DNA of 53,008 bases from Pleurocapsales cyanobacterium LEGE 10410 (lineage in GTDB: Bacteria > Cyanobacteriota > Cyanobacteriia > Cyanobacteriales > Xenococcaceae): assembly GCA_015207195.1 (NCBI GenBank), contig JADEXJ010000026.1, positions 1 through 53,008 of the forward strand. The letters are read 5' to 3'. Made by a program: the position numbers and the translations under genes. The notes beneath the pieces were generated by a model that was not told the origin of the DNA, did no database searches, and saw only the letters and a program-made list of their open reading frames with translations. This document shows positions 16,605 to 25,347 of this stretch, one piece after another. How positions within the stretch are numbered: the stretch's first letter is position 1; every line of letters begins with the position of its first letter.

Positions 16605-16800
16605 TAAAAGTTTGGTGAACGAAAGGGGAATCCTGGTGCCTTAATGTTGGCACTGAAAAGGCTTGGTTAACAGCAAAGTTGCTGGGAAACCTTCAGTAAT
16701 TTCTCTAGGTCGAAGTGTTAAAGATGGTAGGTATTACCATCAGCCAAACCTGGTCTAGCTAGCAAGAAATTAAGGGTGAAAGGCTGATTTAGATCTCAAT
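16605..16800 (+). ncRNA. Candidate structured 5' leader RNA of the UPF0182 gene
   Basis: This non-coding stretch before the plus-strand gene holds three clean hairpins in a row. GTGCC/GGCAC spans 16636-16653. GGTT..CAGCA-AAGT-TGCTG..AACC spans 16665-16691. GATGGTA-GGTAT-TACCATC spans 16723-16741. CAGCC (16741-16745) can also pair with GGCTG (16782-16786). It is richer in G and C than the DNA around it. Some blocks resemble cobalamin-riboswitch boxes in order (AAAGGGGAATCC, CACTG, GGGAA, AAACCTGG), but the CCCGC/ACTGTA part is missing. I call it a structured leader, not a named riboswitch. Confidence 0.4.
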
Positions 16801-16881
16801 CGCTATAAAATTGAAGTATCGACTCCCTAATTTCACAGCCGAAACCCAGCTAATCATAGATTTTTCCTAATCTTTACCAAG

Positions 16882-19614
16882 ATGCAATTTAAGCAAAAAA
16901 TAATTGTCGTCCTGCTATTTAGCGCGATCGCAGGTTTAACTCTAGTCTCGACGATAGCTTACCTATTAACCGAGTCTTGGTGGTTTGAGGCGGTAGGGTT
17001 TGCTCCTGTTTTTTGGCAGCGTATCGGTTGGCAGGTAACTATTTGGCTGGGAACATTTATCACTTTTATCGCTTTTTTGGGCTTCAATTATTGGCTGGCG
17101 TTGCGTCTGACGAGAGAGCGAGCTTTTCGTTTTTTAGAATCTAGCGAATTTGAGCCATATACTAATAAAATTGCCAGATATGCAGTTTATGTCTTGGTTT
17201 TTTTGATTTCTCTAAGCGTGGCTAACCTCAGTGCAGCCTCCTGGGAATTATTTCCCCAATTTATTAACGCTACTGAGTTTGAGCGTCTCGATCCGATCTA
17301 TCAGCAGGATCTAGGTTTTTATATCTTTCGCCTACCATTATTAGACAATTTAGAGAACTGGTGGCTGACTTTATTAATTTCGGGACTAGTATTGGCAGTA
17401 TTGGTCTATGTTTTCAAAGGAATACTTCGTTTCAATTGGCAGTGGAAAAGCTTAATTATCGAACAACCATGGCAAAAGTTAATCACCAAACCAATTAAAA
17501 TTCACCTGAGTTTATTATTAGCAGCGATCGCCTTGGATATTGCCCTAGATTTTTGGCTCGAACGCTATGAACTGCTTTATTCTTCCCAAGGAGTAGTGTG
17601 GGGTGCAGACTATACCGATACTCACGCTCGCCTGTTTGCCTTTTGGGTGATGACCGTCGCTTCGGTGTTGCTAGGGCTATGGCTGATTATTGCCACCTGG
17701 TCGAATAGTCTGTTGCGTCCCGTATACGGCATCGGAGTATATGCTGTGGTTTTAGTTTTGGTAAACGGAACCTATCCCGTGTTGCAGCAGCGTTTTGTGG
17801 TCGAACCCAACGAATTAACCAAGGAAACGCCCTATATTAAACATAATCTTGAGTTTACCAGACAAGCCTACAATCTAGAAAATATTGAGGTTCGGGATTA
17901 TCAAATCGCTCCTCCAGATAGCTCGGACACTAATTTTTTTCAAGAAGACCAAGCAACTATTGATAATATTCGGCTTTGGGACAATCGACCCCTATTAACT
18001 ACCTATCGTCAGCTACAGGAAATCCGCTTCTACTATAAGTTTGAAGACGTTGATATCGATCGCTATACCCTCAACGGAGATTATCGTCAGGTGATGCTCT
18101 CCCCCAGAGAATTCGATTATTCACAAGTTCCTTCCTCTGCCCAAACCTGGGTCAATCAACGACTAAAATACACTCATGGTTATGGCTTAGTGATGAATCC
18201 CGTCAACGAGGTAACGGAAGATGGTTTGCCCATACTATTTATCAAAAACATTCCCCCCGTTTCCCAAATCGATCTAACGATCGAAGAACCAGCAATTTAC
18301 TACGGCGAGTTAACCAAAGACTATATTTATACGGGGATGGATACCCTGGAATTTGACTATCCCCGTGGCGATGAGAATGCCTTTACTAAATACGATGGTT
18401 TAGGGGGTGTTCCTCTGGGCAGTTGGTGGCGCAGGTTAGTCTATGCCTACGAACAAGGCAGCCTAAAGATCTTAATTTCTAATTACTTTACTCCAGATTC
18501 CCGCATCCATTACTATCGGCAAATCAGCGAACGGGTGCGTCATGTCGCGCCTTTTCTCAAGTATGATAACGATCCCTACATGGTAGTAGTTGACGGCAGA
18601 CTCAAGTGGATTATCGATGCCTACACCACCAGCGATCGCTATCCTTATTCCGAAGCTGTCGCCCACGAACAAAAAACCGAACTAATTATCGATAAAAACA
18701 TCAACTACGTCCGCAACCCAGTAAAAGTAGTGGTCGATGCCAAAGACGGCACGATGCAATTTTATGCGATCGACGAAGCCGAACCTATCTTAGCTACCTA
18801 CCGTAAAATATTTCCTGGTTTATTCCAAAGTACAGCAAGTATTCCTCCCAAAATTCAGGCACATTTCCGCTATCCCCAAGATTTGTTTGAGATTCAAGCC
18901 AAAATGTACCTCAGCTATCACATGGAAGACCCCCAGGTATTTTACAACCGTGAAGACGAGTGGCGATTTGCTACCGAGCTAGATGATGGTCAACAACAGG
19001 AGGTTGAACCCGATTATTTGATCATGAAATTACCAGGGAACACTCAAGAGGAATTTGTCTTGATTCTCCCTTTTACTCCAATCAATCGAGATAACATGAT
19101 TGCTTGGATGGCTGCTCGTTCCGATGGCGATAATTATGGCAGGCTGCGACTATACGAATTTCCCAAACAAGAGCTAATTTACGGTCCGTTTCAGATTGAA
19201 GCTAGAATCGATCAAAATCCCGATATTGCCGAACAAATAACTCTTTGGAGTCAAAGAGGCTCTAGAGTTATTAGAGGAGATATTTTAGTGATTCCCATCA
19301 ATGGTTCGATCCTTTATGTCCAGTCCCTATACCTGCGTGCTGAAAAGGGAGAATTGCCCGAACTGGCTCGGATTATCGTGGCTTATGACAAAGAAATAGT
19401 GATGACTCCTACCCTAGAACAATCCTTGGCTGCGGTGTTTGAATCAGTACCTCCAGGATTAACCCCTCTGGGTCTACCAGCTACCGCAGGCGATCGCTCT
19501 GACTCGGTATTAGAAATCTATCGGCAAGCACAACAGGCTCTACAAAGAGGTGACTGGCTAGAATACGGACGCTATCAGCAGCAGTTACAGGATCTGTTGC
19601 GAGAATTAGATTAA
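16882..19614 (+). CDS. UPF0182 (COG1615) large membrane protein
   Basis: A 910-residue protein. The N-terminal ~300 residues contain about seven membrane helices, beginning IIVVLLFSAIAGLTLVSTIA and continuing with the family's TESWWFEAVGFAPVFWQRI. The remainder is a large soluble extracytoplasmic part with the typical UPF0182 blocks RLWDNRPLLTTYRQLQEIR, NVRNPVKVVVDA-like INYVRNPVKVVVDAKDG, and LPGNTQEEFVLILPFTPINR. The length is normal for the family. The molecular function is not established. It starts at an ATG about 80 bases after a candidate structured leader. No partner gene lies within 190 bases on either side, so it is probably transcribed alone. Confidence 0.92.
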   Translation: MQFKQKIIVVLLFSAIAGLTLVSTIAYLLTESWWFEAVGFAPVFWQRIGWQVTIWLGTFITFIAFLGFNYWLALRLTRERAFRFLESSEFEPYTNKIARYAVYVLVFLISLSVANLSAASWELFPQFINATEFERLDPIYQQDLGFYIFRLPLLDNLENWWLTLLISGLVLAVLVYVFKGILRFNWQWKSLIIEQPWQKLITKPIKIHLSLLLAAIALDIALDFWLERYELLYSSQGVVWGADYTDTHARLFAFWVMTVASVLLGLWLIIATWSNSLLRPVYGIGVYAVVLVLVNGTYPVLQQRFVVEPNELTKETPYIKHNLEFTRQAYNLENIEVRDYQIAPPDSSDTNFFQEDQATIDNIRLWDNRPLLTTYRQLQEIRFYYKFEDVDIDRYTLNGDYRQVMLSPREFDYSQVPSSAQTWVNQRLKYTHGYGLVMNPVNEVTEDGLPILFIKNIPPVSQIDLTIEEPAIYYGELTKDYIYTGMDTLEFDYPRGDENAFTKYDGLGGVPLGSWWRRLVYAYEQGSLKILISNYFTPDSRIHYYRQISERVRHVAPFLKYDNDPYMVVVDGRLKWIIDAYTTSDRYPYSEAVAHEQKTELIIDKNINYVRNPVKVVVDAKDGTMQFYAIDEAEPILATYRKIFPGLFQSTASIPPKIQAHFRYPQDLFEIQAKMYLSYHMEDPQVFYNREDEWRFATELDDGQQQEVEPDYLIMKLPGNTQEEFVLILPFTPINRDNMIAWMAARSDGDNYGRLRLYEFPKQELIYGPFQIEARIDQNPDIAEQITLWSQRGSRVIRGDILVIPINGSILYVQSLYLRAEKGELPELARIIVAYDKEIVMTPTLEQSLAAVFESVPPGLTPLGLPATAGDRSDSVLEIYRQAQQALQRGDWLEYGRYQQQLQDLLRELD

Positions 19615-19806
19615 CAGAATTGACTCAACAAGGCGATCGCTATTATAGATTGGGTCGAGCAAAATACTGGTAGCCAGATTGATGTGATTAAAACTATAGC
19701 GTGCCTGTAATTTTTGCCATAACAAAATAAAGATAATTAGCAACTTAATGATCCAGTTTGCCGTCATATCTAATATCACCCATCCGTCAGTTGTTACGCG
19801 CTCAAT

Positions 19807-20658
19807 ATGTTACAGCGATTTTCCAGCTTTTCGTATCGTTCCTATCGCCGTTTGCTATACGGTTTAGCTACTTTTGTTTTAACGCTCAGTATCAGTCTAA
19901 TTAACCCTCAGCCCAGCTATGGCTTGTCCTGGATAGAGCTTATGCTACGGGGCATACAAATAGTTCAAATCTCAAATATTTCTAATACTCAAGAAGTAGC
20001 ATTGGGTAAAGAAATTAATCAAGAGCTAATACGTTCTGGTCAAGCCAAAATTTATCGCGATCGCTCGATCGGTAACTACGTCAATCAAATTGGACAACGA
20101 CTGGCTAAAACCAGCCAACGCCCCGATATACCCTATACTTTTCAGGTAGTTGATGATAATAGTATCAATGCCTTCGCCACCATGGGAGGATATGTTTACA
20201 TCAATACTGGCTTGATGGCAGCAGCAGACAACGAAGCAGAATTAGCCAGCGTTATCGGTCACGAAATAGGTCATATTGCTGCTCGTCATGGCATCGAACA
20301 GATGCGCGATCGCGCCCTGGCTCAAGGAGTACTTTCCGCAGCAGGTCTAGATCGCAGTGCTGCGGTACAAATTGGTGTAGATTTAGCAATTAGCCGTCCT
20401 AACAGTCGTGCCGATGAGCTAGAGGCGGATCGCTTTGGTTTAGAAAACATGATTCAGGCAAATTATGCCCCTGCGGGAATGCTGGGTTTTATGGAAAAAT
20501 TGCTTAAACAAGGAGGTACGCCCAGCTTTCTCAGTACCCACCCCGCTACCTCAGAACGGATCACAATTTTACGCCAGCGTCTTGACCCGCAAACTATTAA
20601 TATAGGCAATGGACTCGATAATCGAGCCTATAGCAATCGAATTGCTGCTCTCAATTAA
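19807..20658 (+). CDS. Secreted M48 family zinc metalloprotease
   Basis: A 283-residue protein with a basic N-terminus (RSYRR) and a hydrophobic signal segment LATFVLTLSISLI ending near PSYG, so it is exported or membrane-anchored. The zinc site is HEIGH, with H152, E153 and H156. The third ligand is E204 in RADELEADRFG. The domain resembles BepA/LoiP-like proteases that degrade misassembled envelope proteins. No TPR repeat follows, so it is shorter than BepA. It starts with ATG and stands between UPF0182 and eda with gaps of 190 and 156 bases. A periplasmic quality-control role is inferred from the family. Confidence 0.92.
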   Translation: MLQRFSSFSYRSYRRLLYGLATFVLTLSISLINPQPSYGLSWIELMLRGIQIVQISNISNTQEVALGKEINQELIRSGQAKIYRDRSIGNYVNQIGQRLAKTSQRPDIPYTFQVVDDNSINAFATMGGYVYINTGLMAAADNEAELASVIGHEIGHIAARHGIEQMRDRALAQGVLSAAGLDRSAAVQIGVDLAISRPNSRADELEADRFGLENMIQANYAPAGMLGFMEKLLKQGGTPSFLSTHPATSERITILRQRLDPQTINIGNGLDNRAYSNRIAALN

Positions 20659-20703
20659 TGCTAGAGAAAGTTTTTATTATAAAATGCTCTTTCTATAGAG
20701 AAG

Positions 20704-20733
20704 CCCACGCTTACCGTTTACGGAAGCGATGGG
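20704..20733. repeat. Hairpin-forming dispersed repeat
   Basis: CCCA-GCTT-CCG and CGG-AGC-TGGG arms fold back across a short TTTA loop with single-base mismatches. It lies in the gap between the M48 protease and eda. The form is like small palindromic repeats scattered in cyanobacterial genomes. No T-run follows. Confidence 0.45.
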
Positions 20734-20814
20734 AGTATATCACCATTCCCTAATTGCCAATAAAATTAAACTTGACTGGTTGTCAGCATTAGTTCTCAGG
20801 AAAATACTATCTTT

Positions 20815-21450
20815 ATGAAAGCATGGTTGCAGCTTTTACAAAAGCACAAAGCGATCGCCGTGATTCGCAGTCGCGAACCAAGCCTTGCTTACCAGATGGC
20901 TCATGCTGTAGCAGCAGGCGGAATGAACTTGATTGAAATTACCTGGAATAGCGATCGCCCTGGAGAATTAATCACTAAATTGAGAGCTGAATTGCCCCAC
21001 TGCACTATTGGCACGGGAACCATTTTAAACTTGCAGCAGCTACAGGATGCCGTCTTTGCAGGAGCGCAGTTTGCTTTTGCTCCTCATTTCGATTCTCAAT
21101 TGTTGAACGCTGCCCGATCTCGCTATCAGATTCCCTTCGTCCCAGGGGTGTTTTCGCCTACAGAAATCGTTACTGCTTGGCAACAAGGAGCAAGGGCAGT
21201 CAAGGTTTTTCCGATTAAATCTCTAGGTGGCGCAGAGTATATCAGATGTTTGCAAAGCCCTTTGCCTCAAATTCCGATGGTTCCTACTGGTGGTATTACC
21301 CTAGATAATGCCCAAAGCATGATCGATGCTGGAGCGATCGCCGTAGGAATTTCTAGCGATTTGTTTCCTGCTGAGGCGATCGCCAATCGAGACTGGCTGA
21401 ACGTTACTCTGAGAACGAAAATGCTAATCGAGCAACTACATCATGTTTAG
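20815..21450 (+). CDS. eda: 2-keto-3-deoxy-6-phosphogluconate (KDPG) aldolase
   Basis: A 211-residue class I aldolase that splits KDPG (and 4-hydroxy-2-oxoglutarate) into pyruvate and glyceraldehyde 3-phosphate, the last step of the Entner-Doudoroff route. The Schiff-base Lys is K130 in ARAVKVFPIK and the general acid/base Glu is E41 in LIEITW. The phosphate loop PTGGITLDN is present, with GIGTGTI-like TIGTGTILN before it. After E41 the usual TLR is replaced by TWNSDRPG. The gene is alone. The Entner-Doudoroff pathway is reported from cyanobacteria, so the role is plausible. The dehydratase (edd) is not in the window. Confidence 0.92.
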   Translation: MKAWLQLLQKHKAIAVIRSREPSLAYQMAHAVAAGGMNLIEITWNSDRPGELITKLRAELPHCTIGTGTILNLQQLQDAVFAGAQFAFAPHFDSQLLNAARSRYQIPFVPGVFSPTEIVTAWQQGARAVKVFPIKSLGGAEYIRCLQSPLPQIPMVPTGGITLDNAQSMIDAGAIAVGISSDLFPAEAIANRDWLNVTLRTKMLIEQLHHV

Positions 21451-21476
21451 TTATTGCTACAGACACCAAACAAAAA

Positions 21477-21503
21477 TGCCCCTCTACGAACCTTAGAAGG
21501 GCA
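21477..21503 (-). terminator. Intrinsic terminator of psb30
   Basis: On the minus strand TGCCC-TCTA pairs with TAGA-GGGCA across a short loop with one unpaired base, and ATTTTTG follows. It lies about 35 bases past the psb30 stop codon. On the plus strand it also lies soon after eda, so it may serve both converging transcripts. Confidence 0.65.
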
Positions 21504-21536
21504 GGCATAGCAAAACACCAAACATAAAAATTTGTT

Positions 21537-21677
21537 TTAAAGATCGCCACCGCGCAACGCTAGCAAAAATATTACTGTCGGTCCCGAAATTACAATTAAG
21601 GCAAGGCTGATCAATTGAAAAATAACGGTAAAGTTAATATTGCCAAAAGCACTAAAAATGTTGGTTACAAAGTCCAT
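21537..21677 (-). CDS. psb30: Photosystem II protein Psb30 (Ycf12)
   Basis: A 46-residue single-helix membrane protein. It opens MDFVTNIFSAFGNINFTVIF and ends in a hydrophobic helix with ISGPTVIFLLALRGGDL. The Q-L-x-S/T-L-A-L-x-V-I-x-G-P-x-V-I-F-L-L pattern and the glycine-rich tail are characteristic of Psb30/Ycf12, a small subunit at the edge of the photosystem II core. The ATG at 21677 is preceded by a strong ribosome site (AGGAGAAAAT). It has its own terminator downstream and about 170 bases of AT-rich upstream DNA, so it is probably a single-gene unit. The assignment rests on the motif and size. Confidence 0.88.
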   Translation of the reverse strand: MDFVTNIFSAFGNINFTVIFQLISLALIVISGPTVIFLLALRGGDL

Positions 21678-21846
21678 ATTTTCTCCTATTTGCTAAAATC
21701 ACATCTATAAAAAGTAGAGTTAAACTTATAATACCTGGGAAAGATCGGCTATTTCTCAGCAAAGATACAAAAATACATAAACTTTTATTAAGCTATTCCA
21801 GCAATCGACCTCCCTATCAAATTAGCTCCAAACTCTTCATCTAAAG

Positions 21847-22575
21847 CTAGTCAGATTTATAGGCAGCACCCAAGTATAATTCTCCTACTTTAGGATCATT
21901 TAACAGCTCTGTTCCCGTCCCCTCAAAGCGGTCCCGTCCGTTTTCTAAAACATATCCTCGATCTGCCATAGCCAAAGCTTTTTTCGCATTTTGCTCGACT
22001 AAGACAATGGCGGTTCCCGTCTGATTAATTGCTGCTACCTGCTCTAACACTGAGTTGACCAGAATTGGTGATAATGCTGCTGAAGGCTCATCTAATAACA
22101 ACAGATCTGGCTCTAACATCAAGCCTTTACCCATAGCTAACATTTGTCTTTCTCCTCCAGATAGAGTTCCTGCCTTTTGGTGACGGCGAGAGCTTAATCG
22201 GGGGAACATATTGTAGATCTGATCTTTGAGAGACTTTAAAGAACCACTACGAATAAATGCTCCCATCTCCAAATTTTCATCCACAGAAAGGGAGGCAAAG
22301 ACATTAGTTATTTGAGGAACGTAACTCATACCTCGTCTAACTATTTTGTCCGATTTTAGTTTGACAATGTTTTCTCCTTTAAAAACAATTTGACCTTGTT
22401 CGGGAGTGAGTAAGCCAAAAATAGTCTTAGCTAGAGTTGATTTTCCAGAACCATTAGGACCAATAACCGCTACCAATTCTCCAGGGGCAATTCTAAAGTT
22501 AATTCCCTGTAAAATATTCAGGTCTTTAACATATCCTGCATAAACATTTTTTACTTCCAACAGATCTGTAGTCAT
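21847..22575 (-). CDS. livF: Branched-chain/neutral amino-acid ABC transporter ATPase (LivF/NatE type)
   Basis: A 242-residue ATPase. Walker A is GPNGSGKST, the Q-loop is VPQ, the signature is LSGGERQ, Walker B is LLLLDEPS, and the switch His region is replaced by LVEQNAKKAL, typical of the LivF branch. The end (DPKVGELYLGAA) matches LivF. The partner genes (LivG, LivH, LivM and the binding protein) are not in this window, which is common in cyanobacteria where these genes are dispersed. I use the ATG at 22575 because the 17 residues upstream of it are not conserved in type. Its 5' gap of about 320 bases precedes the COP23 gene on the other strand. Confidence 0.88.
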   Translation of the reverse strand: MTTDLLEVKNVYAGYVKDLNILQGINFRIAPGELVAVIGPNGSGKSTLAKTIFGLLTPEQGQIVFKGENIVKLKSDKIVRRGMSYVPQITNVFASLSVDENLEMGAFIRSGSLKSLKDQIYNMFPRLSSRRHQKAGTLSGGERQMLAMGKGLMLEPDLLLLDEPSAALSPILVNSVLEQVAAINQTGTAIVLVEQNAKKALAMADRGYVLENGRDRFEGTGTELLNDPKVGELYLGAAYKSD

Positions 22576-22897
22576 GAGTTTCCTAGTGCAATACAGTTGA
22601 ACATAGCTTTTATAAAGATAAGTCACTCTATTGCCATTACGAATGTAAAAATTATGTAAAGTTGACGTTTTTTTAGATTAAAAGTTTGCTTTGGCTGAGT
22701 CAATTCTCTATACTATGGACTGTAAATAATTTAACCTAAAAGCCTCGCTATAAGCTGGTTACATACCACTAACAACAAATCGATCTTGATTGGCTTCGGT
22801 GTCTAATTTAAGCGAATTGATGCTGCTTATGCTCTAAGATTAATTCATATATGTATGCAAGATAGTAGCATACAGATGATAACTGAGTGGATTGTAC

Positions 22898-23482
22898 ATG
22901 GGGATTAATCAAATCAAGAAAATGAAAACCAAACACTTATCAGCATTATTAGTAACTGGAACTATGGCTGCCCTCGCTTCTCCAGTAATGGCAGATTCAG
23001 CCGATGTTCCTGAGCTTAATTTTTCTTGTCAAATAACTGAAGGTATTCCTACTACTGTGGCACAACCTGCGGGCAGTGAAGTCAGACAGCCAATTTTTCA
23101 TTGGAGAGATGATGCCATCGCGTATCTATCATCTTCTACTCCCCAACAAATGTGTGATGGAGTTGCTGCCAAGTTGGAAGAGTATTCTAATCAAGGTTAC
23201 GATTTATCTAAGATTAACTTTATTGGCACCGAACAAGCAGGATTACCAGTAATTTGCGCTAATACCGCAGGCTCGCCAGAATGCAGCAAGGTACTATTAA
23301 CTTTGACACCAATCGAGCAGGCTGCAAATGTTGCCGATCGGGTTGTCAGCGAAATTTTAGATGAGAGCCTAAAGCAACAAAAACAAGTAGTTGCCAGCAA
23401 CAAGCGAGGTGTGCAATCGACCTCCTATCAGGTCGATTTTTGGAGCTTGTTAGGTTTAAATCTCAAGTTTTTTGGTAAATAA
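22898..23482 (+). CDS. COP23-domain secreted protein
   Basis: A protein of about 194 residues with a signal peptide (MKTKHLSALLVTGTMAALA, cleavage near VMAD). The mature part has the circadian-oscillating-protein-23 pattern: FSCQITEGIPTTVAQ, then PIFHWRD, MCDGVAAKLEEYSNQGYDL and LPVICANTAG-SPECSKVLLTL. Cysteine pairs near the ends of these blocks suggest disulfides. COP23 was described as a clock-controlled membrane-associated protein. Its function is unknown. The start could be ATG 22898 or the ATG at 22922; the upstream TTG is less likely. It converges with the Ser/Thr kinase gene, with 51 bases between the stops. Confidence 0.85.
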   Translation: MGINQIKKMKTKHLSALLVTGTMAALASPVMADSADVPELNFSCQITEGIPTTVAQPAGSEVRQPIFHWRDDAIAYLSSSTPQQMCDGVAAKLEEYSNQGYDLSKINFIGTEQAGLPVICANTAGSPECSKVLLTLTPIEQAANVADRVVSEILDESLKQQKQVVASNKRGVQSTSYQVDFWSLLGLNLKFFGK

Positions 23483-23533
23483 CGGCAAATAATTTTGCTT
23501 AAACTCGACTCAACTGTAAAGGTTTGGGCAGCT

Positions 23534-25090
23534 TCAATTTGTTGAGTTTAATTTCTTCTCGACTTTTTTTAAGATCGTAGATGTTAAGGGATAATCAGGG
23601 TTGAGCTTTTTTGATTCTTCGCAGTGTGCTTTAGCATCTTGATACTGCTCTAGCTGATATAAAGCTCGGCATAACTGTGTCCAAGCCAAAAAATAATCTG
23701 GCTTAGTTTTTAAGACCTGTCTTGTGGCATCGATCGCTTCTCTGGGGCGGTCCAGCCTTAATAATACCTGTCCTTTGTTAAACCAACCACGATAAAAGTT
23801 TGGTTCGACAGAGATCGCCTGATTATACTCTTCTAAAGCTCTTTCATACTGCTGGAGGTCAAATCTCGCCAATCCTCTACAGTTCCAAGCTTCCGCAAAG
23901 TCTGGAGCAACATCGGTAGCTGTTTCACAGGAAGAAAACTTTTCTAAATGTTCGCCTAACTTACCTTGAGCAAATCCCTTATTAGTCCAGGCTTGAGCAA
24001 AATCATCACGGTTAGCCAACGCCTGCTCAAAAGCAGATATAGCCTCTTGATATTTTTCCGCTTCAATCAGCGAGTTGCCTTCGTTGTAGTATTTCAACGC
24101 CTGAAGCGATGTCCAGATTCTTGGTATGAGAAACAACAGCCCCAAACTTAAAGGTAGAACAGCAACTAATAATAATAAAAGACCTTTAGAGCCTAAACTT
24201 TTGTTGGGAGCAGGAGTTACAATTACAGATTGAATATTTGGTACTACATGGTCAACTTTGTTAGGGTTTTGCAGGTCATCTAAAACTTCGCGAACATTTC
24301 GATAACGCTGGAGGAAATCATTACGCACCATTTTGTCGAGAACATAGGCTAGTTCTTCGCTACATTCAGGAGCGCGATCGCGCCATTTAATTTCCCCCGT
24401 ATCGCGATCGCGGGGTAGCTGATCGGGATGAAAACCAGTAATAGCCTGAATTGCAGTTACTCCCAGGGCATAAATATCGCTATTAAACCGCGGATCGCCT
24501 CTTTGCTGTTCACTAGCCATATATCCAGGAGTACCAACAGCAACAGTTAAGACATTTCCCTGACTCTCTGTCATAGTCATATTGGTAATTTCTTTGACCG
24601 CACCAAAATCAATCAAAAAAATCTTGCCGTCAGATGCCCGACGAATTAAATTTGAAGGTTTAATATCGCGATGAATGACGTTGTTTTGATGCACGAAACA
24701 CAAAATTTCCAATACTTCAATTAGAAAATCTTTTACCTTCTGCTCAGACCAAAGCTCACCAGGAACAATTTCTGCCTGACTAAGATCTTTTCCTTCAATG
24801 TATTCTTGCACTAGATAAAATTCTTCATCTACTTCTAAGTGAGCCAATAGACGCGGAATCTGCCGATGGTCGTTTAATTTATAAAGCACTTTTGCCTCAT
24901 TATCAAACAGTCTCCTCGCAGTATCCAAGACAAAATCTTCATTGGATTGAGGCTGTAGCTTTTTAACTACACAACGGGGGGGAGGATCTCCTGGAAGATG
25001 AGTATCCTCTGCTACATAAGTTTCACAGAAGCCTGTAGTTCTCAAACAACTGATAGCTCGGTAGCGTCCTCCTATTAGATTGTCAGACAT
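23534..25090 (-). CDS. PknB-like Ser/Thr protein kinase with TM helix and TPR tail
   Basis: A 518-residue kinase. The kinase domain (about 8-270) shows the Gly loop region LRTTGFCETYVAED, the lysine in CVVKKL, catalytic HRDIKPSN, metal-binding DFGA and GTPGYMASEQ. One membrane helix is near residues 305-325 (GLLLLLVAVLPLSLGLLFLI). The C-terminal part holds about four TPR-like units, such as YYNEGNSLIEAEKYQEAISA and AWNCRGLARFDLQQYERALE. This arrangement puts the kinase in the cytoplasm and the TPR domain outside, where it could bind protein ligands. Such kinases are numerous in cyanobacteria. The substrate is not predictable. Confidence 0.93.
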   Translation of the reverse strand: MSDNLIGGRYRAISCLRTTGFCETYVAEDTHLPGDPPPRCVVKKLQPQSNEDFVLDTARRLFDNEAKVLYKLNDHRQIPRLLAHLEVDEEFYLVQEYIEGKDLSQAEIVPGELWSEQKVKDFLIEVLEILCFVHQNNVIHRDIKPSNLIRRASDGKIFLIDFGAVKEITNMTMTESQGNVLTVAVGTPGYMASEQQRGDPRFNSDIYALGVTAIQAITGFHPDQLPRDRDTGEIKWRDRAPECSEELAYVLDKMVRNDFLQRYRNVREVLDDLQNPNKVDHVVPNIQSVIVTPAPNKSLGSKGLLLLLVAVLPLSLGLLFLIPRIWTSLQALKYYNEGNSLIEAEKYQEAISAFEQALANRDDFAQAWTNKGFAQGKLGEHLEKFSSCETATDVAPDFAEAWNCRGLARFDLQQYERALEEYNQAISVEPNFYRGWFNKGQVLLRLDRPREAIDATRQVLKTKPDYFLAWTQLCRALYQLEQYQDAKAHCEESKKLNPDYPLTSTILKKVEKKLNSTN

Positions 25091-25171
25091 AAGGTTTGAA
25101 AATGAAATAAGTTGAGCAGAGCGATCAAGTCAGAAACTATCACTCATCAAATCAATTAACAGATACTATCA

Positions 25172-25336
25172 GTGATAACCGATCTCCAAGAATATATCAA
25201 AAGATTTTTGAGAAAACATAATTCTGTTCGAGACTTCGCGAGTTTGGAGCAAATTGCCCCAAGTCAAACACGCTTGGGACAGATGCTAGCCAGAGCTAAC
25301 TTGAAAGACAATAATGTTAATGTTGCTCTCAATTAG
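25172..25336 (+). CDS. Possible small protein, 54 codons
   Basis: A GTG-started frame reads MITDLQEYIKRFLRKHNSVR and later FASLEQIAPSQTRLGQMLARA, ending at TAG (25334-25336). Composition and the amphipathic helix look protein-like, but I recognise no family and see no clear ribosome site. It sits in the gap between the kinase and icd, on the opposite strand to both, and ends 12 bases before the icd stop. It could be a real small gene, a remnant of a longer one, or chance. Confidence 0.35.
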   Translation: MITDLQEYIKRFLRKHNSVRDFASLEQIAPSQTRLGQMLARANLKDNNVNVALN

Positions 25337-25347
25337 GCAAAATATTA

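Noticed and set aside
16605-16800. Cobalamin riboswitch
   Set aside because: Some boxes resemble the consensus in order, but the CCCGC/ACTGTA block is missing and the downstream gene is not a B12 gene. Kept only as an unnamed structured leader.
23534-25090. Kinase with the adjacent COP23 gene as one regulatory operon
   Set aside because: The two genes converge on opposite strands, so they cannot share a transcript.
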